A DNA stretch of 64,000 bases from Kribbella monticola (GCF_003261635.1 NZ_QFXK01000039.1:248001-312000); one strand, 5' to 3'; counted from the first letter of the stretch, positions 51,817 through 61,367 are shown. Numbers and translations are program-made. Notes: generated from the letters alone by a model not told the origin.

Positions 51817-52380
51817 TCATGCAGGTTCGTACGACGGTTGCCAGTCGCGGCGGAGCAGGCCGTAGACCCAGGAGTCCGAGACTTCGCCGTTCACGATGCA
51901 GTCTTCTCGTAGCGTGCCTTCGCGCAGGAAGCCGAGTTTCTCCAGGACGCGGGCGGATGCGGCGTTGCGCGTATCGGCCTCGGCCTGGACTCGATTCAGG
52001 TCCAACGTGCCGAAAGCCCAGTGCAGCAAGGCGCGCGCGCCCTCCGTCGCATAGCCGTTGCCCCACGCCGCTTCGCCGAGGCAGTAGCCAAGCGATGCGC
52101 TGCGATACTCCGGGTTCCAGCGAGTCAGACTGCACCAACCGACGAACGTGCCATCGGAGAGCCGGTCCATGGCCAGCCGTACTCCGCTACCTTCAGTAGC
52201 CATTTGCTCGGACGCCGCGATGAAGTGCGCGGCGCGAGCACGATCGCTCCAGGGTGGCGAGTCCCAATAGCGCAGGACGTAGGCGTTGCTGTGCAGTGCG
52301 AAGAGCGCGTCCGCATCCACGCTGGTCACGGCCCGCAATCTCAGCCGAGCGGTTTGCAACGTCGGGGTAGACAAAGACAT
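51817..52380 (-). CDS. GNAT-family N-acetyltransferase (RimJ/RimL-like)
   Basis: 187 residues: LQTARLRLRAVTSVDADALF at the start, GWCSLTRWNPEYRSASLGYC, EAAWGNGYATEGARALLHW as the CoA-binding loop and RNAASARVLEKLGFLREG at the end. This is the RimJ/RimL-type GNAT that acetylates protein N-termini or small amines; the substrate is unknown. Confidence 0.9.
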   Translation of the reverse strand: MSLSTPTLQTARLRLRAVTSVDADALFALHSNAYVLRYWDSPPWSDRARAAHFIAASEQMATEGSGVRLAMDRLSDGTFVGWCSLTRWNPEYRSASLGYCLGEAAWGNGYATEGARALLHWAFGTLDLNRVQAEADTRNAASARVLEKLGFLREGTLREDCIVNGEVSDSWVYGLLRRDWQPSYEPA

Positions 52381-52451
52381 GCTCCCAATCCTGCCTTCTT
52401 CACCGGGCGTCGCAGCTCGCGGTGTGTGGAGCCAGCTGACAAGGTGAGTGG

Positions 52452-53219
52452 ATGCTGACTGAGGTGGCCGACGGGGTTTGGGTTCGGCAGAGCGAGTGCG
52501 TCTGGAGCAACGCCACCGTCGTACGGGCTGAAGGCGGGTTGATCCTGGTCGATCCCGGCATCAACGGCGTCGAGTTGAACGAGCTCGCCGACGACGTGGA
52601 CCGGCTCGGTCTTCCGCTGATTGCAGGGTTCTGCACTCATCCGCATTGGGATCACCTGCTGTGGCATTCGCGGTTCGGCGACGTACCGCGGTACGCCACC
52701 TCCGGCTGCGTCCAGACCGCCACCGAAGCCCGGGAGCGAGCGCAGGCGATGGCGGCGGAGACTGCGAAAGGCATCCCGCTCGAGCTGGTCGCGCTTCTCA
52801 CCCCGCTGCCCGCGGACGGCGGACCGATACCGGGCGAGATCATCGAACACGAGGCGCACGCCATCGGCCACGCCGCGATCCTCCTTGCCGACCGGGGCGT
52901 CCTGATCGCCGGCGACATGCTCTCCGACATCCTGATCCCACTCCTCGACCCCCGCCGCCCCGATCAGCTCGACGCGTACGCGAAGTCGCTCGACCGTTTC
53001 GCCGAGGCCGCCCGGCACGTCAACGTCGTGGTCCCCGGCCATGGTGCCGTCGCCGAAGGTCCCGAGGTAGCAGCCCGCCTCGCCGCCGACCGCGCCTACA
53101 TCGACGCTCTACGCCAAGGGACGGAACCGGCCGACCCGCGCCTGAGCCAGGAGTGGCTCGCCACGCCCCACCAGGCCAACCTGAAGCAGGCCGGCATCGG
53201 CGATGGCACCGGAGGCTGA
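52452..53219 (+). CDS. MBL-fold metallo-hydrolase
   Basis: 255 residues. The metal motif is HPHWDHL (HxHxDH), with later ligands His in AHAIGHAA, Asp in VLIAGDMLSD and His in VVPGHGAV. A cytoplasmic beta-lactamase-fold hydrolase; substrate unknown. It is close to the convergent TetR gene, with 2 bases between the stops. Confidence 0.9.
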   Translation: MLTEVADGVWVRQSECVWSNATVVRAEGGLILVDPGINGVELNELADDVDRLGLPLIAGFCTHPHWDHLLWHSRFGDVPRYATSGCVQTATEARERAQAMAAETAKGIPLELVALLTPLPADGGPIPGEIIEHEAHAIGHAAILLADRGVLIAGDMLSDILIPLLDPRRPDQLDAYAKSLDRFAEAARHVNVVVPGHGAVAEGPEVAARLAADRAYIDALRQGTEPADPRLSQEWLATPHQANLKQAGIGDGTGG

Positions 53220-53221
53220 GG

Positions 53222-53788
53222 TCAGAGCAATCGATCGACCAGACCGTCGACGTACTCCGGGGTGAGGGGTCCCATGCCGAACAGGACGCGGATGTACATC
53301 GGGGCCATCACGTGGTCCAGTACGCCGAGGGCGTCGGGTGCTTGCTCACCACGTTCGTTGGCGCGGTCGAGCATGGACTGGAGCTGCCGGCCGCGTTCGG
53401 CGAGGAGCTCGTCCAGTGCCTGCATCCCCTGCTGACCGTTGCTCGACAAAGCGACGGCCAGCCGTACCAGCGCCAGGCCGTCCGGGCCGGTGATCTCGCG
53501 CGCCACGTTGGCCGCGTAGACGCGCAGGTCACCGGCCAAACTGCCGGTGTCGGGCATGGGCGACCGCGCGTTGAGGCGAGCTAACGCCACGTCGGTAAGC
53601 AGCGTTTCCAAGCTGCCCCACCGACGGTAAATGCTGCTATCGGCCACCCCCGCGCGAGCTGCGACTTCGCCGACGGTGAACTTCCCGTAGCCGCGCTCAC
53701 TGATCAGGTCGGTGACGGCCTGATGCACCGCCGCGCGCACGCGGGCACCGCGCCCACCGGGTCGCCGGGCTCGCTGTTGCTGCTCCAT
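53222..53788 (-). CDS. TetR/AcrR-family regulator
   Basis: 188 residues with an N-terminal helix-turn-helix (GYGKFTVGEVAARAGVADSS then IYRRWGSLETLLTDVAL) and a helical ligand domain. It is divergent from an EmrB/QacA-type exporter and should repress it through the two inverted repeats between them, released when the exported drug binds. Confidence 0.9.
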   Translation of the reverse strand: MEQQQRARRPGGRGARVRAAVHQAVTDLISERGYGKFTVGEVAARAGVADSSIYRRWGSLETLLTDVALARLNARSPMPDTGSLAGDLRVYAANVAREITGPDGLALVRLAVALSSNGQQGMQALDELLAERGRQLQSMLDRANERGEQAPDALGVLDHVMAPMYIRVLFGMGPLTPEYVDGLVDRLL

Positions 53789-53798
53789 GCCCTCACCT

Positions 53799-53822
53799 TA
53801 ACGCAGTCGTCGCTTGCGTTTA
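53799..53822. promoter_or_regulatory. First TetR operator-like repeat
   Basis: TAACGCA and TGCGTTTA arms around a 9-base spacer, 10 bases upstream of the tetR start codon, suited to autoregulation. Shares TAACGCA with the second site. Confidence 0.55.
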
Positions 53823-53845
53823 CGCTCGCGCCTCCGTACAGTCTC

Positions 53846-53870
53846 CTAACGCAGTTCCCAACTGCTTTAG
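53846..53870. promoter_or_regulatory. Second TetR operator-like repeat
   Basis: CTAACGCAGTT-CCC-AACTGCTTTAG: 11-bp arms with one mismatch and a 3-base centre. It lies 52 bases upstream of the exporter ATG. Confidence 0.65.
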
Positions 53871-53921
53871 AGCACTCCCGGCTGACCGGGCAAGTGTGCG
53901 TATCCGACGAGAGGAATCCCC

Positions 53922-55361
53922 ATGGCCGAATCGCCTGCGGCAGTAGGCAATCGACCGAACCGGGCCGTGCTGCTCACGGTCACCTGCCTGGGCCAGTTCA
54001 TGGTGCTGCTCGACAACACGATCGTTGGAGCAGCGCTGCCCGACATGCAGCGCCGGTTGCAGATCCAGTTGACAGGTCTGCAGTGGATCGTCGACGCGTA
54101 CGTGCTGCTGGTCGCCATGCTGCTGCTGTCCGGCGGTGTTTTCGCCGACCGGTTCGGTCGCAAGCGGGTGTATCTGGCGGGTGCGGTGGTGTTTACCGCG
54201 GCATCGGTGCTGTGCAGCCTCGCGCCCTCGGCCGGATGGCTGATCGGCGGCCGGGTCCTGCAGGGCATCGGGGCCTCGGCACTGAGCCCTGCCTCGCTGG
54301 CCCTGCTCGCCGCCGCCTATCCCGTACCTCAGGAACGCATCAAGGCGATCGGCCTCTGGGCCGGGTTCAGCGGCATCGGTCTGGTCGCCGGACCAGTGGC
54401 CGGCGGCGTGTTGACGGATGCCTTCGGCTGGCCCGCCATCTTCCTGGTCAACCTGCCCATCGGGGTGATCCTGCTGCTGGTCGGCCTGCGGCACCTGGAA
54501 GAGTCCCGCAATCCGAGCGCCCCTGCGATCGACATCCCGGGCACGGCACTGTCCATCCTGGCTGTGGGAGCACTGACCTACGGCCTGATCGAGGGTGGCG
54601 CTCGCGGCTGGACCTCGCCGATCATCCTGGCCAGCTTCGCCGCCGCGGCGATCCTCTTCGCCGGCTTCGTCACCGTCGAAGCGCGTCGCTCATCACCGAT
54701 GCTGCCGCTCCGGCTGTTCCGGCAGCGGCTGTTCACTGTGTCCAACACGGCGATGGTCGTGGTGGGGTTCGCGCTGATGGGCTCGTCGTTCTTCTTCTCT
54801 CAGTACTTCGTGTACGTCCAAGGCAGCTCGATTCTCCGGGCCGGCCTGCAGACCCTGCCCACCTCCGTCGCCATGGTGATCGTCAGTCCGTTCGCGGGCC
54901 GGCTCGCCGCCCGGTACGGCTTCCGGATCGTGGTCAGCATCGGCCTCGCCCTGGCCGGAGCGGGGCTGCTCGCGCTGGGCATGGTGCACGCCGACACGGG
55001 CTACGCGAACGTCTGGTGGCGGCTGGCCATCGTCGGAATCGGCTTCGCCCTGACCATGTCCCCCCTGACAGGCGCCGCCATCCAAGCTGTCAGCCCACAA
55101 GAAGGCGGCCTCGCCTCCGGCATCAGCAGCACCACCCGCCAGATCGGCGCTGTACTAGGCGTCGCAATACTCGGAGCCATCGTCCGCACCCGCCAATCGA
55201 ACGGCGCCTCCTTCGCGACCGGCCTCAATACCGCCTTCATCGCTGCCGGCGCCGTCACTTTGACTACGGCCGTCTTCACCGCCCTCTGGCTAGCGAGATC
55301 TGAGCCCGTGGACTGCTCAACGGTCACCCCAGCGACCGAACTCTCCACGAACAGCCGCTGA
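53922..55361 (+). CDS. MFS transporter, DHA2 (EmrB/QacA) drug efflux type
   Basis: 479 residues with 14 membrane segments. Signatures are LGQFMVLLDNTIVGAALPDMQ in helix 1, DRFGRKRVYLAGA in loop 2-3 and GPVAGGVLTDAFGWPAIFLVNLP in helix 5. GAGGAA precedes the ATG at 53922. Exports hydrophobic or cationic drugs using the proton gradient. The divergent TetR regulator should control it. Confidence 0.92.
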   Translation: MAESPAAVGNRPNRAVLLTVTCLGQFMVLLDNTIVGAALPDMQRRLQIQLTGLQWIVDAYVLLVAMLLLSGGVFADRFGRKRVYLAGAVVFTAASVLCSLAPSAGWLIGGRVLQGIGASALSPASLALLAAAYPVPQERIKAIGLWAGFSGIGLVAGPVAGGVLTDAFGWPAIFLVNLPIGVILLLVGLRHLEESRNPSAPAIDIPGTALSILAVGALTYGLIEGGARGWTSPIILASFAAAAILFAGFVTVEARRSSPMLPLRLFRQRLFTVSNTAMVVVGFALMGSSFFFSQYFVYVQGSSILRAGLQTLPTSVAMVIVSPFAGRLAARYGFRIVVSIGLALAGAGLLALGMVHADTGYANVWWRLAIVGIGFALTMSPLTGAAIQAVSPQEGGLASGISSTTRQIGAVLGVAILGAIVRTRQSNGASFATGLNTAFIAAGAVTLTTAVFTALWLARSEPVDCSTVTPATELSTNSR

Positions 55362-55527
55362 CCACGATCCCCACCATGGAATGATGCCGCGGCACCGGAG
55401 ACCCACGCGGCCTCCCCTCCCCCCGCCCCCTCACAAAAGCAACCGGTGAATGGTCTCAGTACTTCGTTCAGCCAGCTGCTGGAGCGCCTTCGTCGGTGAA
55501 CTGCTCGGCCCCGGTGTGGCGCGCCGA

Positions 55528-55554
55528 GGGCGCTCCCGTGGTTCGGGAGCGCCC
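55528..55554 (-). terminator. Terminator of the upstream-strand M4 peptidase gene
   Basis: GGGCGCTCCCG and CGGGAGCGCCC are perfect 11-bp arms around TGGTT, 15 bases past the stop codon on the minus strand. The rest of the 208-base gap to the MFS gene shows nothing else. Confidence 0.8.
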
Positions 55555-55569
55555 AACGGCGGTTGTGGT

Positions 55570-57384
55570 TCAGCGGGCGGCTGGGGTGTTGGCGGTGGTG
55601 ACGTTTACGGCTGCCCAGGCTTTGTTGACTGTCTGGTACTCCGTGCTGGTGGCGCCGTACAGATCGGCGGCGGCCTGGAGGGTGGCGACGCGGGCGTCGT
55701 GGAAGTCGGTCGTGGAGACCATGTACCGCGTCAGGGCCCGGTAGAAGATCGCGGTGGCCTTGGTGCGGCCGACGCCGGCGACCACGGATCCGTCGTACGT
55801 CGGCGAGTAGTAGTTCACGCCACCGATCGTCTTCGCGCCGCTGCCTTCCGCGAGCAAGTAGTAAGCGTGTGAGGAGATGCCGGAGCCGGCGTGCACCTCG
55901 GTGTCGTACGCCGCCTTCGACCAGTAGTCGACGGTGCCCTCGAGCTTGTCGAGCGAGGGATGGTCCAGCCGGCGCAGGAACTTCTGTGCCAGGCCGAGTT
56001 GCTCGCCGACCAGGTAGTTCGGCGGAATGTTCGGGTTGTTGGTGGCGAACTCGGTGCTCGAGCCGAAGATGTCCGCGAGCGACTCGTTGAGGGCGCCCGG
56101 CTCGCCGAACTGGCTGCCCTGCCAGTCGATACGGGTGGGCTCGAGGGCGGCGGTCGCGGCGACCACGCCGTGGCTGAGCTCGTGACCGGTCACGTCGAGC
56201 ACGACCAGCGGCTTGGTGAAGGTTGCGCCGTCACCGTCGCCGTACAGCATGCAGTCGCAGTCCGGGTCCCAGTACGCGTTGCCGAGGTTCTGGCTGTAGT
56301 GGACGAGCGCGTGTGCGCCGGCGCCGTCGTTCTTGATGCCGTTGCGGCCAAAGGTGTTCTTGTAGAAGTCGAAGGTCTTCGTGATGCCGTACTGCGCGTC
56401 GACAGCGGGCTTGGTGAGATCGCTGAGGCCCCACTTGTTGGTGGTGGAGGTGAAGCTGCTGCCCGCGGAGAAGTCGTTGGTGTCGGTGTTGCGTGCGGTA
56501 CGGGTTTGGGTGTTGCCGCGGGTCGAGTCCTTCAGGAGATACGAGGTCGCGGCGGTCTGAACGGTGTTGAGCGGAACGACGCCCGCGAACAGCGACGTAC
56601 CGGAGCCGACCGCGGCCGCCGGGTAGGTGACCGCCGTCGCGGCAGCGGCGAGGGGCGACGAGGAGCGGTCAGCGGTGGCGATGCCCGACGTCGGGGTGGC
56701 CGGGGCGCCGAGCTTGCGCAGCTTGTCCTGCACCTGCGGGGTGATGAAGGAGTCGTTGACGGCGGCGTTGCTGATCAGCGCGCCGCTCAGGGCATTGATG
56801 AGGACTTCGCGGACCGGCGATTCCTTGCTGCTGCTGTCCACGACCCGTACCTGGTAGGCGAGCGTGGAGCCCGACTCACCCGCGCTGAGAACGAGCTGTA
56901 CGTCGGCTGCCGTGCCCTTTGCCGCGGCGGCGGCCTTCTTCTTCGCCTGGCCGGTTGTCAGCTTGGGGCTGACCGTGTCGGCTTTGAGAGCCTTCTTGTA
57001 CGCGCGGGTCACGCCGATCCAGCCGGACTTGGCATCGAGGTGGACGATGAGGTCGCCGCGCAGTACGGGAAGTCCCTTGTGGGTACGGGTGAAACGGACA
57101 TGCTGCTTGCCATCAGGGTCGATCAGCGCATCGACGGGCGTGAGCTTGTCGTACTTGCCCAGCCCAGTGGCCGCAGCGTGCGCGAGGGCCGCGTTCGTCG
57201 CCGCGGCGATGACGGCCTTGGAGGCGGCCACCGTCTGCTTGGACGGCGCGGAGTTCTCGAGGGGCCGCGCGGCGGCCGAGGAGGCCTGGGTGGCGAGGGC
57301 GTTGCCTGCGGTGGTCGCCGCCAGGGCTGCTACGGCAGCAGCCGCGATGGCCATGGACAGGCGACGCTGGTGGGGTCTGCGCAT
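55570..57384 (-). CDS. Secreted M4-family metallopeptidase (thermolysin-like), no C-terminal extensions
   Basis: 604 residues: Sec signal (1 to about 32), FTP and PepSY-like propeptide (about 40-200), then the M4 catalytic domain. Zinc ligands are HELSH (VTGHELSHGVV near residue 405) and Glu in LNESLADIFG 24 residues on; the C-terminal catalytic His lies in SGISSHAYYLLAEG. It ends soon after the catalytic domain. GAGGA precedes the ATG. Makes an extracellular protease cleaved from its own propeptide. Divergent from a second M4 gene. Confidence 0.92.
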   Translation of the reverse strand: MRRPHQRRLSMAIAAAAVAALAATTAGNALATQASSAAARPLENSAPSKQTVAASKAVIAAATNAALAHAAATGLGKYDKLTPVDALIDPDGKQHVRFTRTHKGLPVLRGDLIVHLDAKSGWIGVTRAYKKALKADTVSPKLTTGQAKKKAAAAAKGTAADVQLVLSAGESGSTLAYQVRVVDSSSKESPVREVLINALSGALISNAAVNDSFITPQVQDKLRKLGAPATPTSGIATADRSSSPLAAAATAVTYPAAAVGSGTSLFAGVVPLNTVQTAATSYLLKDSTRGNTQTRTARNTDTNDFSAGSSFTSTTNKWGLSDLTKPAVDAQYGITKTFDFYKNTFGRNGIKNDGAGAHALVHYSQNLGNAYWDPDCDCMLYGDGDGATFTKPLVVLDVTGHELSHGVVAATAALEPTRIDWQGSQFGEPGALNESLADIFGSSTEFATNNPNIPPNYLVGEQLGLAQKFLRRLDHPSLDKLEGTVDYWSKAAYDTEVHAGSGISSHAYYLLAEGSGAKTIGGVNYYSPTYDGSVVAGVGRTKATAIFYRALTRYMVSTTDFHDARVATLQAAADLYGATSTEYQTVNKAWAAVNVTTANTPAAR

Positions 57385-57810
57385 GTCGGTTCCTCACTGG
57401 GTCGGGCGGGGGCGGTGGCACGAACTGCCGGCGAAGGTGTTCGCTACCGAAATCGACACAAACCGCGCGGTTCAGTTCGAAGTGGCGACTGGATGAACAA
57501 CCACGGATCTGCGTGAGAAAAGATTTGCACCATCTCCCGCCCCAGAGACATCCCATTGGGGTATAACTTCCGCCCACGCCGGCCGCGATCCACCGACTGC
57601 CGCCTTGGTGCTCTCGGCAACGATGCCGTTGCGGTCCCCGGGGGATGTCGTAAATCGGCGCTGCCGATCTCCGCCAGCGGCAGCTCTTCCGCTGGTCATG
57701 GGCCGTGCTCAAACTCGGACCACCCGAACGCCGACGCGGCCGACACGACCCGGACGCAACCGGCGTACACAGGTCGGCCGATCGTCGACCCCGCCCCCCA
57801 AGGAGTAGTT
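57385..57810. promoter_or_regulatory. Shared upstream region of the two divergent M4 peptidase genes
   Basis: The 426-base gap holds a perfect palindrome AACCGCGCGGTT at 57461-57472, a CCCCA/TGGGG dyad followed by TATAAC at 57562-57567 (a possible -10 for the rightward gene) and GCAACG/CGTTGC arms near 57617. I see no complete promoter with both elements at normal spacing. No gene is supported in it. Confidence 0.45.
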
Positions 57811-60018
57811 GTGAAACGACCCAGAACCAGTCTGATCGCCACCGGCGGTCTTCTCGCCGCTGGGCTGGTGATGACGCCTTTCTTCGCCGCCCACGCCGAC
57901 CAGACGTCTCCCGGCGCCGTCGCCCACGACCCGCACTCCTTGGCGGCCGACGAGCAGGCGCACGCGCCGGCGAGTGCCACCGCGCTCGGCCTGGCATCGG
58001 GCGAGAAGCTGACTGTCAAAGCGGTCATCGAGGATGCGGACGGCGGCACGCACGTGCGGTACCAGCGCACGCTCGACGGGCTGCGCGTCATCGGTGGCGA
58101 TCTGGTCACCCACAAGGACGCGAAGGGCGCTGTCAGCGGCGTCACCTACAACCTCGGCCGCAAGAACATCACCCCCGCGTCGCGGACTCCGAAGATCTCC
58201 AAGGCGGCGGCACAGGCCAAGGGTCTCGCCGCGGCGCAGGCGACCAAGGACGAGACGACCGCCCGCAACGAGTTGGTCGTCCTCGTCACCGATAAGGGCC
58301 CGAAGCTGGCGTACGACGTTCTGACCACCGGCATCCGTGCCAACCAGGTTCCGACTCGGCTGCACACCTACGTCGACGCCGGCACGGGCGCCGTACTCCT
58401 GACCGACGACGAGATCAAGACCGGTACCGGCGACGGCATCTTCGTCGGCAACGTCACCATCAACACCAGCGCCAAGTCAGGCGGCGGTTTCGAGATGCGG
58501 GACGCGCTCGGCCACACTGCCACCGACGTGCACAACCAGGGCGACCCGAACACGGGTGAGGGCCCGGCCGGTGACATCTTCACCGACGCTGACGACAAGT
58601 GGGGAACCGGAGCGCAGTCCGACCGCGCGTCCGCCGCCGTCGACGCGCTCTACGGCGCGCAGAAGACGTTCGACTACTACAAGACCCAGCTCGGCCGGAA
58701 CGGAATCTGGAACGACGGCCGCGGGGCCCCTTCCCGCGTGCACTTCGCCAACGCGATGGTGAACGCGTTCTGGGACGGCACGCAGATGTCGTACGGCGAC
58801 GGCGCGAACAACGCTGCTCCGCTCACCGAGCTGGACGTCGCCGGGCACGAGATGAGCCATGGCGTCACCGAGAACACCGCAGGACTCGTGTACAGCGGTG
58901 AGGCCGGCGGACTCAACGAGGCGACCTCCGACATCTTCGGTACGGCGATCGAGTTCTACGTGAACAACCCCAACGACGTACCGGACTACTTCATCGGTGA
59001 AGAGATCAACATCCACGGCAACGGCTCGCCGCTGCGCTACATGGACAAGCCGAGCAAGGACGGCGCGTCGAAGGACTGCTGGTCCTCGACGCTCGGCTCG
59101 CTGGATCCGCACTACTCCTCCGGCCCGCTCAACCACTGGTACTACCTGCTCTCCGAGGGCTCGGGCGCCAAGACCGTCAACGGGGTCAGCTACAACTCGC
59201 CCACCTGTTCCGGTGCCGCGGCCGTGACCGGCATCGGTCACGCGAAGGCCGAGAAGATCTGGTACCGCACGCTGTCGACCTACCTGACGTCGTCGAGCAA
59301 GTACTCCAACGCCCGGACCGGCGCGATCAAGTCCGCCAAGGATCTCTACGGCCAGGGCTCGGCAGAGTGCCAGGCGGTCGAGAAGGCGTTCACCGCCATC
59401 GCCGTCGCTGCGACGACCGAGACGTGCGGCACGAGCAACCCGGACCCCGGCTCCCCGACGGTCACCAACCCCGGCGCGCAGACGAGCACGGTAGGGACCG
59501 CTGACACGCTGCAGCTCGCAGCGACGGGCGGCACCACGCCGTACTCATGGTCGGCGACCGGTCTCCCCGCAGGTCTCACGGTCAACGCCTCGACGGGTCT
59601 GGTGTCCGGTACCCCGACCACCGCGGCCACCTCGACGGTGACGGCGACGGTCACTGACGCCGCGGGCAAGACGGCCAACGTCTCCTTCTCGTGGGTCGTC
59701 TCCGGCGGTGGCGGCGGTGGCGCCTGCAACGGCGCGCTCAACTACAGCGGCACTCTCACCGCGGGCGGCAGCAAGACGTTTGCCGCTTTCAGCGACAGCG
59801 ACGCGGGCCAGCTCAAGGTCTGCCTGGACGGGCCGACCGGCAGCGACTTCGATGTCTACCTGCAGAAGCAGTCCGGATTGTCCTGGGTGACAGTTGCCCA
59901 AGGCATCAGCCCGAACCCGGACGAGTCGTTCACCTACAACAACACGGCAGGCACCTACCGCCTCGTGGTGAAGGCCGACTCCGGATCGGGTGCGTTCACG
60001 GCTTCCGTGTCGGAGTGA
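57811..60018 (+). CDS. Secreted M4-family metallopeptidase with Ig-like and PPC domains
   Basis: 735 residues from a GTG with AAGGAG 5 bases upstream. Order: signal peptide (1 to about 29), FTP/PepSY propeptide (about 35-200), M4 catalytic domain with zinc ligands in VAGHEMSHGVT and GGLNEATSDIFG and catalytic His in PLNHWYYLLSEG, a putative Ig-like domain (about 550-630; LPAGLTVNASTGLVSGTPTT), a poly-Gly hinge and a pre-peptidase C-terminal (PPC) domain with DVYLQKQSG and YRLVVKADSGSGAF. The extra domains likely aid substrate binding or folding. Differs from its divergent partner in these extensions. Confidence 0.93.
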   Translation: MKRPRTSLIATGGLLAAGLVMTPFFAAHADQTSPGAVAHDPHSLAADEQAHAPASATALGLASGEKLTVKAVIEDADGGTHVRYQRTLDGLRVIGGDLVTHKDAKGAVSGVTYNLGRKNITPASRTPKISKAAAQAKGLAAAQATKDETTARNELVVLVTDKGPKLAYDVLTTGIRANQVPTRLHTYVDAGTGAVLLTDDEIKTGTGDGIFVGNVTINTSAKSGGGFEMRDALGHTATDVHNQGDPNTGEGPAGDIFTDADDKWGTGAQSDRASAAVDALYGAQKTFDYYKTQLGRNGIWNDGRGAPSRVHFANAMVNAFWDGTQMSYGDGANNAAPLTELDVAGHEMSHGVTENTAGLVYSGEAGGLNEATSDIFGTAIEFYVNNPNDVPDYFIGEEINIHGNGSPLRYMDKPSKDGASKDCWSSTLGSLDPHYSSGPLNHWYYLLSEGSGAKTVNGVSYNSPTCSGAAAVTGIGHAKAEKIWYRTLSTYLTSSSKYSNARTGAIKSAKDLYGQGSAECQAVEKAFTAIAVAATTETCGTSNPDPGSPTVTNPGAQTSTVGTADTLQLAATGGTTPYSWSATGLPAGLTVNASTGLVSGTPTTAATSTVTATVTDAAGKTANVSFSWVVSGGGGGGACNGALNYSGTLTAGGSKTFAAFSDSDAGQLKVCLDGPTGSDFDVYLQKQSGLSWVTVAQGISPNPDESFTYNNTAGTYRLVVKADSGSGAFTASVSE

Positions 60019-60066
60019 TCGCAGAACTGGCAGAACGAGTTCGGGCGCGACGCGTCTGAGCAGTGG

Positions 60067-60101
60067 GCACCTCCTCGAGCGCTTCGGGCTCGGGGAGGTG
60101 C
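60067..60101. terminator. Bidirectional terminator between the M4 and LuxR-type genes
   Basis: GCACCTCC and GGAGGTGC outer arms and CGAGC and GCTCG inner arms, with one unpaired base on each side, close a 7-base loop. It lies between convergent stop codons. Confidence 0.75.
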
Positions 60102-60113
60102 TGCTGTGCCGAC

Positions 60114-61097
60114 TCAGATCCAGCCCCGCCGGCTCGCCTGAATCGCCAACTGGAATCGGCTGTGAGCGCCGAGCACCTCTTCGAGACGAGCGATCCGCCG
60201 GCCGACCGTGCGAGCGCTCACGCCCAGGTCGCGGGCGATCGCCTCATCGGTGAGACCGGCTGCCAGGTAGGACAGCAGCTGCTGCTCGTCCGAACCCGGA
60301 CCACCCAACGCGTCGACCACCTGGGACTCCGGTGACAGCGGCACGCCCATCTGCCAGAAGACCTCGAAGAGGCCGGCCAAGGAGTCGAGCAGACCGGACT
60401 CGTGGACGATGACGAGTGACCGCCGTGCCCCTTTCTGGCCCGGAACCGACATCAGCGCACGCTTGTCGTCGAACAGCATGAGGTTGAGCGGCACCTGGGC
60501 GAAGACGCGCGCCTGTTCGCCGACTGCAATGCACTGATGAACTGCGGCAAGCCCTTCGAAGTCCTCCAGTACCGAGACGCCGTAGAGCCCGCGTGCGCGT
60601 ACGCCACGTTCCATGGCCTCGAAGAATCCGACCGCCACGCCGGGTCGCGGGATCTCCATCCCGGTCCGGACCTTCCGCGGCGAGACAGGGCCGATGCACA
60701 AACCGTCGACGGTCTGGGCTGTGTCATCCATCAGCTTGGCCTCGGCTGCCGCGCACCGCGCCTCGTCGGTGATGACCTCCACAAAACTCGAGCGGTCGCC
60801 GGCTTCGCTCCAGATGTGAGCAAAAACCGACGCGAGCTGACGAGTGGCGTCAGCAGCCTTCGCATGCTCAGCCGCCACCTGCTCCAACGGAATCCGCGGA
60901 GCGACCGCCTCTATCCCCTCGTCACTCACTTCGAGCAGTCCGATGGCAGCCAGCACCTCCACCTCGTCCGCAGCAGCGGTGCAGTCCAAACCGGCACGCT
61001 CGGCCAGGACCTCCAGGCTCGCCCTCCCGCCCTCGACGGCCGCACGGTACAGCGGCTCCGCGACACCCGACAGAACAGGCGCTGAGGGCAATTTCAT
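60114..61097 (-). CDS. LuxR-type HTH regulator with N-terminal TrmB-like winged helix
   Basis: 327 residues. The first 60 look like a winged helix (LEVLAERAGLDCTAAADEVEVL). The middle (about 100-245) resembles a sensor fold with a PLD-like GVRARGLYGVSVLEDF. The C-terminal LuxR helix-turn-helix is LAAGLTDEAIARDLGVSARTVGRRIARLEE. Such proteins are common in actinobacteria beside secreted hydrolases. It converges on the M4 gene. Its ligand and targets are unknown. Confidence 0.85.
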   Translation of the reverse strand: MKLPSAPVLSGVAEPLYRAAVEGGRASLEVLAERAGLDCTAAADEVEVLAAIGLLEVSDEGIEAVAPRIPLEQVAAEHAKAADATRQLASVFAHIWSEAGDRSSFVEVITDEARCAAAEAKLMDDTAQTVDGLCIGPVSPRKVRTGMEIPRPGVAVGFFEAMERGVRARGLYGVSVLEDFEGLAAVHQCIAVGEQARVFAQVPLNLMLFDDKRALMSVPGQKGARRSLVIVHESGLLDSLAGLFEVFWQMGVPLSPESQVVDALGGPGSDEQQLLSYLAAGLTDEAIARDLGVSARTVGRRIARLEEVLGAHSRFQLAIQASRRGWI

Positions 61098-61189
61098 CCC
61101 GCCGTCTTACCACTTCCCCACCCACAGCGCGAGCACCCCGAACCCCATAGAGCTCACCTTGCGGTCATGACTCGAGGCGGGAACGACAA

Positions 61190-61228
61190 AACCCCCAGTC
61201 GAGGAAACTGACCTCTGACCTGGGGGTT
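61190..61228 (-). terminator. Terminator of the tRNA-Thr gene
   Basis: Read on the minus strand, AACCCCCAG and CTGGGGGTT pair around a 21-base loop that itself holds GAGG/CCTC, followed by a run of T. Begins 5 bases past the CCA. Confidence 0.8.
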
Positions 61229-61232
61229 CTTG

Positions 61233-61308
61233 TGGAGCCGCCTGTCGGAATCGAACCGACGACCTTCTCATTACGAGTGAGACGCTCTGCCGACTGAGCT
61301 AAGGCGGC
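61233..61308 (-). tRNA. tRNA-Thr (anticodon CGT)
   Basis: Acceptor arms GCCGCCT and AGGCGGC, D stem GCTC/GAGC, anticodon stem TCTCA/TGAGA with loop CTCGTAA (anticodon CGT, codon ACG), five-base variable loop and T arm GTCGG/CCGAC all pair. 73 bases plus an encoded CCA. Confidence 0.95.
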
Positions 61309-61367
61309 GTGGCCCGGGGGCCGATGCAAGAGTGTAGCGGGAGGGCGGGGGGATTCCGAATCGGATA

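Noticed and set aside
55891..57516. 541-codon plus-strand frame opposite the first M4 peptidase
   Set aside because: Antisense shadow; the minus strand carries HELSH and the full M4 pattern.
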